Positions 9,148 through 15,859 of a stretch of 64,000 nt of DNA are shown in pieces. The stretch's first letter is position 1; each line of letters opens with the position of its first letter. A model generated the notes under the pieces. It saw nothing but the letters and a program-made list of their open reading frames with translations, ran no database searches and was not told where the DNA came from. The DNA lies in assembly GCA_025056215.1 (NCBI GenBank), contig JANWWC010000005.1, forward strand, positions 124,001-188,000. The letters run 5' to 3'. The DNA is from Cytophagales bacterium (lineage in GTDB: Bacteria; Bacteroidota; Bacteroidia; Cytophagales; Flammeovirgaceae). Both the position numbers and the translations under genes were made by a program.

Positions 9148-9931
9148 AGTATTTTTCTGTAAAGTTTTCAGACTGCTCTACTGTATTAACAGTTTTGTTA
9201 GGCAAGTCTGCAAATATATCTTTTAATTTTTCATTCAAACAACTATGAGCATTAGTAGCAGCGTCTGAATATTTAAGTCCTAATTTGATAAATCCGCGGA
9301 AGTCGCCTGATTTCAAATCTGCTAAGTGATTGTCGTCTATATCTTGCATTTTAATTTTTTCGATAATGTCTTTATAAGAAAATTGATGATTAAACCCTGT
9401 ATCGAAAATAGTAAAGACAGTTTTTACGTTTTTAAAAGTAGGATCGTTTTTATAAGTAGTCTTAAGGTATAAAGGAATCAAACTTGTCATCCAGTCGTTG
9501 CAGTGAATAATGTCAGGAGCCCAACCAAGCTTTTTGACAGTTTCTAAAACCCCTTTACAGAAGAAAATAGCGCGTTCATCGTTGTCGTGGTAGAATTGAG
9601 AATCTTTGTCCCAAAAAACAGACTTGCGATGAAAATAATCCTCGTTATCAATAAAGTAAACTTGGAGCCTTGCTGTAGGGATAGACGCTACTTTAATAGT
9701 GAGAGGTTTTTCTTCATCGCCTACAGAGATGTTCATGCCTGAGAGTCGTACAACTTCATGAAGCCTGTTTTTTCTTTCATTGATACATCCGAATCGCGGG
9801 ACTAAAATTCGGATTTCCATACCACGTTCTTGCATGTATTGCGGGATTGCTCTCACGTAATCGGCGACATCTGTGGTTTTTAAAAATGGGTTTATTTCGC
9901 TCGATACGTACAGGATTTTAAGTCTAGGCAT
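9119..9931 (-). CDS. glgA: Short glycogen/starch synthase-like protein (GT5 N-terminal domain)
   Basis: This 270-residue protein matches the N-terminal Rossmann domain of GT5 glycogen/starch synthases. It has the opening KILYVSSEINPF strand, VRAIPQYMQERGMEIRILVPRFG, and the nucleotide/acceptor-side segment IIHCNDWMTSLIPLYLKT. Classical GlgA proteins are about 480 residues with a second Rossmann domain carrying the catalytic Glu and the ADP-glucose site; that half is absent. The usual KTGGL-type motif reads KTTDVAD. Short forms like this are common in Bacteroidota and are annotated as glycogen synthase, but catalysis by this form is uncertain. The gene precedes the DUF4270 lipoprotein gene with a 29-nt overlap, a conserved pairing. 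A promoter-like site lies about 40 nt upstream. Confidence 0.8.
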   Translation of the reverse strand: MPRLKILYVSSEINPFLKTTDVADYVRAIPQYMQERGMEIRILVPRFGCINERKNRLHEVVRLSGMNISVGDEEKPLTIKVASIPTARLQVYFIDNEDYFHRKSVFWDKDSQFYHDNDERAIFFCKGVLETVKKLGWAPDIIHCNDWMTSLIPLYLKTTYKNDPTFKNVKTVFTIFDTGFNHQFSYKDIIEKIKMQDIDDNHLADLKSGDFRGFIKLGLKYSDAATNAHSCLNEKLKDIFADLPNKTVNTVEQSENFTEKYYEIYSKLVN

Positions 9932-9970
9932 TTTAATAAGCGGTTTAATGTTAAAAATTCAATCACGCTG

Positions 9971-10004
9971 CAAAAATATAAAAAAATCTTTTAATTTTAT
10001 GCAA
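9971..10004 (-). promoter_or_regulatory. Candidate Bacteroidota promoter for glgA
   Basis: Minus strand: TATTTTTG at 9978-9971 fits the -7 element TAnnTTTG, and a TTG at 10004-10002 lies 23 nt upstream as a weak -33 element. It sits about 40 nt before the glgA ATG. Confidence 0.35.
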
Positions 10005-10042
10005 CTTTCTACATAAACTTTTGATTATCTGAAGTTTTTGAA

Positions 10043-10073
10043 TTTGATTGCAGATTTTTTATTGTTAAATTTT
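10043..10073 (+). promoter_or_regulatory. Candidate Bacteroidota promoter for the dioxygenase gene
   Basis: TTTG at 10043-10046, 19 nt spacer, TAAATTTT at 10066-10073 (7 of 8 with TAnnTTTG). The start codon at 10090 follows closely, implying a leader of about 10 nt. Confidence 0.4.
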
Positions 10074-10089
10074 ATATAACATTAATTCT

Positions 10090-10608
10090 ATGAGTATAAA
10101 GAGACCTTTCCCTTTGAAGACTTGGATAGCAGAAAATCGAGATAAGCTCAAGCCTCCTGTAGGAAACCAACAAATTTACCTTCAAAACGATGATTTTATC
10201 GTAATGGTAGTAGGGGGACCTAATGCGCGCCGCGATTATCATTATAATGAAGGGGAAGAGCTTTTTTATCAGATAGAAGGTGATATTACTTTAAAAATTA
10301 TCGAAGATGGGCATCCTGTTGATATTCCAATTCGGGAAGGTGAAATGTTTTTATTGCCTCCGCGCATTCCTCATAGCCCCAGACGCCCTGCCAACACAGT
10401 AGGTTTGGTAATCGAACGCTATCGACGCAAAGGAGAAAAAGACGGCTTTATGTGGTTTTGTGAGAATTGTGGCGCCAAACTGCACGAAGAGTTTGCTGAA
10501 ATTACAGATATTGTAGCACAATTGCCTCCTATTATGAATCGTTTTTATAGTAATCCTTCGTTGTGCACTTGTCAGCAATGTGGAACAGTAGCTGTTAGAC
10601 CTTCTTAG
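10090..10608 (+). CDS. 3-hydroxyanthranilate 3,4-dioxygenase
   Basis: This 172-residue cupin dioxygenase opens the ring of 3-hydroxyanthranilate in the kynurenine route to quinolinate and NAD (or degradation). Fe(II) ligands of the family are visible: His in DYHYNEGEELFYQ with the following Glu, and the later His in PRIPHSPRRP; the PRRP segment carries substrate-contacting Arg. A C-terminal rubredoxin-like metal site is complete (CENC near residue 126 and CTCQQC near 162), as in bacterial homodimeric forms. No other kynurenine-pathway gene is nearby, so the remaining enzymes must be elsewhere. Its stop overlaps the convergent neighbour by 14 nt. Family assignment is secure; cellular use (NAD synthesis versus tryptophan breakdown) is inference. 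Confidence 0.9.
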   Translation: MSIKRPFPLKTWIAENRDKLKPPVGNQQIYLQNDDFIVMVVGGPNARRDYHYNEGEELFYQIEGDITLKIIEDGHPVDIPIREGEMFLLPPRIPHSPRRPANTVGLVIERYRRKGEKDGFMWFCENCGAKLHEEFAEITDIVAQLPPIMNRFYSNPSLCTCQQCGTVAVRPS

Positions 10609-11110
10609 TTAAGTAGCGATGCAATATCGAAACCGATTTTTGTAGGATTTCTGTGTCGTTTCCTACAAATAAATGGTAAGAAAGATTGTTTGCGACAATC
10701 GTAAGTTGTTGTTCTCCTGCAAATCCGTAATAAAGAAGCATGATTCCTATCAACACAAAAATACCACTTATCCATGCACTAATAACATGAGCATGAAAAG
10801 CTAATATGGTGAAAGGAAGTAAAATACCACCTGTAAGAATAGGAAGAATGAAGCGTTTGCGTTGGAAATAAATGTTTCTGATTTGTGGAACTAACCATTT
10901 TTGTTGTACACTTCCAGCGCGAGCGTATAAATATCGATTTGTAAGATGCAGCTCGTTGCCGTTTGCAAAACGCACGTGCAGAAGATGATTTTCTGGAAAG
11001 TTTATCCATGAAAATTGAAAGCTGTACGTATAAACAAAATCTTTTTGGAGACTTGCAGAATACGACCATTTCCAACTATAAAAAGAAAGTTGTAAGGGTT
11101 GCTGTATCAT
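10595..11110 (-). CDS. Unknown membrane protein with two adjacent hydrophobic segments
   Basis: I do not recognise this 171-residue protein. Residues about 1-90 are soluble and beta-rich, with a string of aromatic and basic positions. Two neighbouring transmembrane segments follow (about 92-112 and 114-132: GGILLPFTILAFHAHVISAW and GIFVLIGIMLLYYGF), then a 40-residue tail. The overall plan (beta-rich flank plus a helical hairpin) resembles bacterial PH-like membrane proteins, but that is only a resemblance. It is translationally coupled to the gene upstream on the same strand by a 4-nt overlap and converges on the dioxygenase gene. Confidence 0.6.
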   Translation of the reverse strand: MIQQPLQLSFYSWKWSYSASLQKDFVYTYSFQFSWINFPENHLLHVRFANGNELHLTNRYLYARAGSVQQKWLVPQIRNIYFQRKRFILPILTGGILLPFTILAFHAHVISAWISGIFVLIGIMLLYYGFAGEQQLTIVANNLSYHLFVGNDTEILQKSVSILHRYLTKKV

Positions 11111-11469
11111 GCCGCGTTAGAAGTTTGTAGGAATTCTATCTTTTGGTGAATGTTTTCTGTGAGGAGTTGAGTGTAACATTGGATCTTTATGCGTTGTCCC
11201 AAAAGTTCTTTTGATTGGAGTTTTTGTTTGCATTCATAAACCAGTTTTTCGTATTTTTTAAACCCAACTGCTTTTACTTTAGAAAGAAGACCGCGGCGAA
11301 GTCGGCTAAAACTTCGCAAATTGTCGTTTTCTATTCTATGAATAAGTTGAATTTTCATTTGGTTGAACTCTTGGTACGACAATTCTAAGAATGATGGATA
11401 GCTTTGAGAAGCTTCAATATTTTTGTCGTAAAAATCGAAAGTATTGTAATCAATAGGTAAAGCTGGCAT
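11107..11469 (-). CDS. Unknown small protein, predicted helical
   Basis: This 120-residue protein is not recognised. It starts MPALPIDYNTFDFYDKNIEA and then is mostly charged and helical (K, E, Q, R rich), without signal peptide or membrane segment. It overlaps the downstream membrane-protein gene by 4 nt (ATGA), so the two are probably made together. The region just upstream on the same strand holds a decayed receiver domain, so the pair may once have been part of a signalling locus; that is speculation. Confidence 0.55.
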   Translation of the reverse strand: MPALPIDYNTFDFYDKNIEASQSYPSFLELSYQEFNQMKIQLIHRIENDNLRSFSRLRRGLLSKVKAVGFKKYEKLVYECKQKLQSKELLGQRIKIQCYTQLLTENIHQKIEFLQTSNAA

Positions 11470-11489
11470 TTTGGTAAGCTTTGGTTGGA

Positions 11490-11896
11490 TAGCCCTAAAT
11501 AAAGCAAAAGCATAAATTTCTCAATTTCTAACGGTTTAAGCGAGATACTGGTGACACATAATTGAGTTTTTCCTTCAGATGGCTTAATATTTCAGCTGTA
11601 GCAGCAATAATAGGCAATGAATCCCAGATTTTTTTTCATGCGACAAGCTGTTTTAAAACTATCAAGTCCTATCATTCGAATATCCATTAAAACGGCGTCA
11701 AAATATTTGTTTAAGAAAATTTTGGGTGCTTGTTCCTTGAAGAAGCAATTATAGGCTTGATGTATTTGTATTCTAAAAAGTTTTTCATAAAAAATCGTTC
11801 GCCAAGGTTGTCATCTAAATATAGAAAAAAATAAGAATTTTTTGCAAAACGGTTAAAAGAAATTATTGGTCTTTTTTTTGATGACTGCACTTGCAA
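11490..11896 (-). pseudogene. Decayed CheY-like receiver domain (response-regulator remnant)
   Basis: Reading the minus strand with frame changes gives a recognisable receiver. Frame 1 (11896-11711): FLYLDDNLGERFFMKNFLEYKY, matching the acidic-pocket DD and first helix, ending in a stop at 11711-11713. Frame 2, from about 11720: IFLNKYFDAVLMDIRMIGLDSF with the phospho-acceptor-type Asp near 11683. Frame 3, near 11612-11585: SLPIIAATAEIL, the strand with the conserved Thr/Ala. Back in another frame, near 11540: ISLKPLEIEKFM with the conserved Lys-Pro. Spacings (about 44 residues between DD and Asp, about 49 to Lys) fit a real receiver. At least three frame breaks show it is dead. It follows the SpoIIE-type phosphatase gene on the same strand, a usual partner arrangement. 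Confidence 0.8.
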
Positions 11897-11992
11897 TTTT
11901 TTGTATTTGCGAGACCGTGCAATAATTCCACTTGTGCAAGTTTCTTTAAATCCTGCAAAAAGTAAAAAAACAAATGAAGCTTGAAAGTGAAA

Positions 11993-13867
11993 TTAGAGTT
12001 TTACGGCTACCATAGTAATATCATCTCTTTGTTTTTCAGTTCCTTGGTGGGCATCTAATTCCTCTAAGATAATATCGCGCTGCATAGAAAGAGGTTCTTT
12101 GTAGATAGATAAAATAAGCTCGGTGAGTCGTTTCATGCCAAATTTTTGTCTAGCAGCATTATTCTGGTCAGGTAAGCCGTCAGAGAATAGATAAATCAAA
12201 TCTCCGCTCTGCAAAGTGAGATGATGTACTTCGAAGGGAGGTTTCTCTGCATGGAAGCCTCCTCCAATCATGCGTTTGGTTCCTTTTAGTTCGAAAAGTT
12301 CTCCGCTGCGTACGACAAAAATACTTCTCCTAGCAGCAGTAAACAGTAAATCAAAATGGTTTTGATGATTTTCATGACGTTTGATTGCACATAATGCAAT
12401 ATCCATTCCGTCTTTGTTTTTGCTTTTTTGTTGTTGCAACGCTTCTTCAATTTCAATATCCAAGGCGTCGAGAATAAAAGCAGGCTCGTAATTTTTTTGT
12501 TCAATAATGATTTTATTGAGTAAGTCATTTCCAATCATGCTCATAAATGCACCAGGAACGCCATGACCTGTGCAGTCTGCCACTGCTAAGAAGATAGTTC
12601 CTTTTCTTCTAGTGAGCCAATAAAAATCGCCTGAAACTAAGTACTGGGGGCGATAAATAATAAAGTAGTCGAGAAAATATTGTTGAAATTCTTCCTCGTT
12701 TGGTAGAACTGCCTCTTGAATAGTTTTTGCATAGCGAATGCCTGCGGTGAGCTGCTCTTGCGATTCTTCTATACGTGCTTTCTGTTCGCTAATTTTTTGA
12801 ATACTTTCGCGCACTTTTTTGAGCATGAAACTAAAATCACGGTATAACTTTCCAATTTCGTCGTTTGTGTTGATAGGTTGTATGGTCTCCTTTTCGTCAA
12901 AATCGGATTGAATGATACGGTGAATGGAGTTGGAGAGAGATTGTACGGGGCGACTTAGTGCATTCGTAATAAAAATACCCAATGCCACATTCAGAAAAAT
13001 TGCCATCATAACCACGATTGCCATCACCCAATTTACGCGATTTTCAATTTTTTTAGATTGTAATAATACATCAGTGTTCACGACGCGAATGAGTGTTTCT
13101 ATATCATTTGTTTTTCGGATAAGTTCCCCGCGCAATCCATGCTTGTTGTCGAATCCTATGGTTTTTTCTGCCTGTACAAGTTTAAAAAACGAACTTTGGT
13201 AATTATCTAGTAAGTTGTTAATTTCTTGAAGAATATCTTTGCGTTTTATTTTGGTAGAAGCGTCTTTTTGTAGCTCAGCAATCGTTTCTGAGAGTTTTTG
13301 GATGTATTTTTCTTCTTTTCTTAAAATAAAATCTTTTTCGTGACGGCGAATCATGAGCAGTTTTACTTTATCTATCGCATAAGGGAGTTGTTCAATCTGG
13401 TGAATATAGCGGCGCATTTCGCCTTCTACGCCGTAGTCTTTAAAGCCTCGGTACAACACCACTTCCACAAATTGCTCAAAAGTTCGTTCGAAGGAATCGA
13501 GTTTGTTAGTAAGTTGTTGGATTTCATCTTGGATTTCGAGCTCTTGTAAATCTTTAGCGCGTTTTAGTTTGTTAAGTTCATCTTTTATTTCTCTGAGTAA
13601 GCTCTGATGATGTTCTAAATAGATGCTTTTCTTAGTAGCATAAAATTCTGGGTTGATGGTCTCATCTATTAAAAACTCTTTTTCTAAAGCACCAATTTCT
13701 TGAATTTTGAAGTTAATAGTAGTGAGTGTAGTGGCGATGCTTTCTATTCTTTCTTTTACACTATTAAACCAAAAAGTAGTTCCTGCCACAATGCACGTGA
13801 TTAGGAAGAACAGTGTAAAAGAAAGTATAAGCTTAGAGCGAATAGAACGAAAAAGCTTTTTTTTCAT
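11993..13867 (-). CDS. Membrane-bound SpoIIE-type PP2C phosphatase with HAMP domain
   Basis: This protein of about 624 residues is a sensor-type serine phosphatase. An N-terminal transmembrane helix (LILSFTLFFLITCIVAG) is followed by a long helical extracytoplasmic sensor region, a second helix (AIVVMMAIFLNVALGIFI, about 290-310), a HAMP linker with LSRPVQSLSNSI, a short coiled coil and the PP2C/SpoIIE domain. Catalytic metal motifs are present: SGDFYWL, VADCTGHGVPGAFMSMIG, KDGMDIALC, FSDGLPDQ and RDDITMVAV. Such proteins usually dephosphorylate anti-sigma antagonists or act downstream of two-component signals. An ATG 39 nt further upstream (13906) exists, but the Met before KKKLFRSIRSK gives a normal signal-anchor, so 13867 is preferred. 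Downstream lies the decayed receiver, so its signalling circuit may be altered. Confidence 0.88.
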   Translation of the reverse strand: MKKKLFRSIRSKLILSFTLFFLITCIVAGTTFWFNSVKERIESIATTLTTINFKIQEIGALEKEFLIDETINPEFYATKKSIYLEHHQSLLREIKDELNKLKRAKDLQELEIQDEIQQLTNKLDSFERTFEQFVEVVLYRGFKDYGVEGEMRRYIHQIEQLPYAIDKVKLLMIRRHEKDFILRKEEKYIQKLSETIAELQKDASTKIKRKDILQEINNLLDNYQSSFFKLVQAEKTIGFDNKHGLRGELIRKTNDIETLIRVVNTDVLLQSKKIENRVNWVMAIVVMMAIFLNVALGIFITNALSRPVQSLSNSIHRIIQSDFDEKETIQPINTNDEIGKLYRDFSFMLKKVRESIQKISEQKARIEESQEQLTAGIRYAKTIQEAVLPNEEEFQQYFLDYFIIYRPQYLVSGDFYWLTRRKGTIFLAVADCTGHGVPGAFMSMIGNDLLNKIIIEQKNYEPAFILDALDIEIEEALQQQKSKNKDGMDIALCAIKRHENHQNHFDLLFTAARRSIFVVRSGELFELKGTKRMIGGGFHAEKPPFEVHHLTLQSGDLIYLFSDGLPDQNNAARQKFGMKRLTELILSIYKEPLSMQRDIILEELDAHQGTEKQRDDITMVAVKL

Positions 13868-13982
13868 TAGAATGGCAGTATAAATCACGCAAAAGTAGAG
13901 CATCAATGTGCATCTACGTTGGCTTTATTGTTACAAAATTGTAAAAATGAACTTTTGATGTGTTATGATTATGTAAATAAAG

Positions 13983-14657
13983 TTATGCGATTTTCATAGA
14001 TTTCTGATATGCTACTAATATGTCGTTAGTGCACTCTATCTGTTCTAGAATTTGAACAGAAAACTTTTTTGAGTTGAGAAATTTTTGTAAGGTCGGCAAG
14101 GCATCTATTGGAGTTGTGTGTCTCATGGTGTTAAAAAGTAAATAACCGTGTGTTGAAAGGCGAGAAATAACCAGTTCCCAGAATGAGATATTTAAAAATT
14201 TTTGCGGAACAGTATCTTCTATAAAAATATCTACTACTATTAAATCGAAATAATTCGAAGTAGTAGCAAGAAATTCTTTTGCGTCTGATTGAAAAAAACA
14301 AAGATTGTTCTCTTGATTGAGTCCGAAGTGCTCTTGAGCAATTCTAATAACTACTTCATCAATATCTACTAAGTAAATAGGAGCCAAGCATTGGAAGTCT
14401 TTTCTTAGGGTGGGCACAATAGATCCCCCTCCTGCTCCTAATACTAAAACATTGTGAATATGAGAGAAATCTACTTCTTCGAGTCCTCTTCTAAGAATGC
14501 GCTGAAGTGAACCATAAGAAAAATTGCTTTTAGACGTATCTAAAACTTTTTTACCTGCTAATAGGTTGATTTCTAGCCAACCGTTGATAGGGGAGTAAAT
14601 TTTTTGCAAACAAATCGGCGCAAAATAACTCAGGACTTTTAAAACAAATGTTTTCAT
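13983..14657 (-). CDS. Spermidine-synthase-like SAM-dependent methyltransferase-fold protein
   Basis: This 224-residue protein has the Rossmann core of the spermidine synthase/methyltransferase superfamily: VLVLGAGGGSIVPTL (nucleotide loop, about 70-84), VDIDEVVIRIAQEHFGL (acidic ribose-binding loop), SDAKEFL and DLIVVDIF. It lacks the N-terminal beta-hairpin domain and the full GGGDG plus Asp-Tyr active-site set of true spermidine synthases, so polyamine synthesis is uncertain. It is transcribed away from trpD. A SAM-dependent methyltransferase of unknown substrate is an equally good reading. Confidence 0.7.
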   Translation of the reverse strand: MKTFVLKVLSYFAPICLQKIYSPINGWLEINLLAGKKVLDTSKSNFSYGSLQRILRRGLEEVDFSHIHNVLVLGAGGGSIVPTLRKDFQCLAPIYLVDIDEVVIRIAQEHFGLNQENNLCFFQSDAKEFLATTSNYFDLIVVDIFIEDTVPQKFLNISFWELVISRLSTHGYLLFNTMRHTTPIDALPTLQKFLNSKKFSVQILEQIECTNDILVAYQKSMKIA

Positions 14658-14700
14658 GTCTTTTGCTCAAGGGCTTAAAGTATAGCGATCCTTTAAACTA

Positions 14701-14708
14701 TAAATTTG
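14701..14708 (+). promoter_or_regulatory. Candidate -7 element upstream of trpD
   Basis: TAAATTTG is an exact TAnnTTTG match 65 nt before the trpD ATG. No TTTG is found at the expected 17-23 nt upstream spacing, so support is partial. Confidence 0.3.
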
Positions 14709-14773
14709 GGTATAAAACTTTTCATTTTGAAAGAAAAGTAAAGTAAGTTTCAGCACTTTTATCTTGGTATTCT

Positions 14774-15763
14774 ATGAAAGAAATTTTAGAGCGTTTGTAT
14801 CGGTATGAAACTTTATCGTACCAAGAAGCGAAGAGAGCTTTGCAGACATTGATGACAGGTTCTGTGAATGCATCGCACATTGCTTCTTTCATGACTGTTT
14901 TTTTAATGAGGCGCATCACAGTAGAAGAACTCTTAGGGTTTCGCGATGTAATGCTAGAAAATTGCTTGCGAGTGCCGTTAGAAGAGTATCAAGTAATCGA
15001 TGTATGTGGCACGGGAGGAGATGGTAAAAATACTTTTAACATTAGTACAACTGCTGCTTTTGTGGTGGCAGGTGCAGGAATCTGCGTAGCAAAGCACGGA
15101 AACTATGGAGTATCCTCGGTCTGTGGCTCCTCAAACGTATTAGAATATTTTGGCTATGCTTTTACGAACGATGTAGATAAACTTAGAAAGCAAATCGAAA
15201 AAGCCAAGATTTGTTTTATGCATGCTCCTTTGTTTCATCCTGCTATGAAAACTGTTGCGCCCATTCGCAAAGAAATGGGACTCAAAACGTTCTTTAATAT
15301 GCTCGGACCTATGGTGAATCCAGCTTTTCCTTCCTATCAATTTGTAGGAGTTTTTAGTTTGGAATTGGCGCGTTTGTACGAGTATCTTTATCAAAGAACT
15401 TCAAAAAAATATGCTATTGTGCATTCTCTCGATACATACGACGAAATTTCTCTTACTACGGAATTTAAATGGATTACACCAGAAGGAGAACGAGTGATAA
15501 GTCCTTCGGACCTAGGAATGCCTTATCTTTTGCAGGAACAACTTGTAGCAGGGTCTACGGTGGAGGATTCAGCCCGAATAGTGCTAAACGTTTTGGAAGG
15601 AAAAGCTTCTGAAGCTCAACAAAATGTAGTAATAGCCAACGCTGCGGGAGCTATTCGAACCGTTTTTCCTAGCAAATCATGGCAAGAGGCTATCTATGAA
15701 GCGCGTGAATCTCTTCTAAGTAAAAGAGCTTTCAAGGCTTTTCAAACTTTGCTTGCTTGTTAA
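14774..15763 (+). CDS. trpD: Anthranilate phosphoribosyltransferase
   Basis: This 329-residue enzyme joins anthranilate to PRPP in the second step of tryptophan synthesis. The glycine-rich PRPP loop CGTGGDGKNTFNIST lies at about 78-92, followed by AKHGNYGVSSVCGSSNVLEYFG, which carries the Mg/anthranilate-site residues, and NMLGPMVNPA (Asn-rich loop). Length and motif order are standard. It is unusual that no other trp gene is adjacent: pheT follows after about 100 nt and a divergent methyltransferase precedes it, so trpD is separated from the rest of the pathway or takes part in a split operon. The ATG chosen gives the conserved helical N-terminus (LERLYRYETLSYQEAKRAL). Confidence 0.95.
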   Translation: MKEILERLYRYETLSYQEAKRALQTLMTGSVNASHIASFMTVFLMRRITVEELLGFRDVMLENCLRVPLEEYQVIDVCGTGGDGKNTFNISTTAAFVVAGAGICVAKHGNYGVSSVCGSSNVLEYFGYAFTNDVDKLRKQIEKAKICFMHAPLFHPAMKTVAPIRKEMGLKTFFNMLGPMVNPAFPSYQFVGVFSLELARLYEYLYQRTSKKYAIVHSLDTYDEISLTTEFKWITPEGERVISPSDLGMPYLLQEQLVAGSTVEDSARIVLNVLEGKASEAQQNVVIANAAGAIRTVFPSKSWQEAIYEARESLLSKRAFKAFQTLLAC

Positions 15764-15859
15764 AGCGCAATCTTAAAAAGGTTCTTTATTTTTTGAGGAG
15801 GAAAAATTGTTATCGCATGACTTTTCTCCATATTTGAAGGCAAAAAAGTTTAGAATGAC

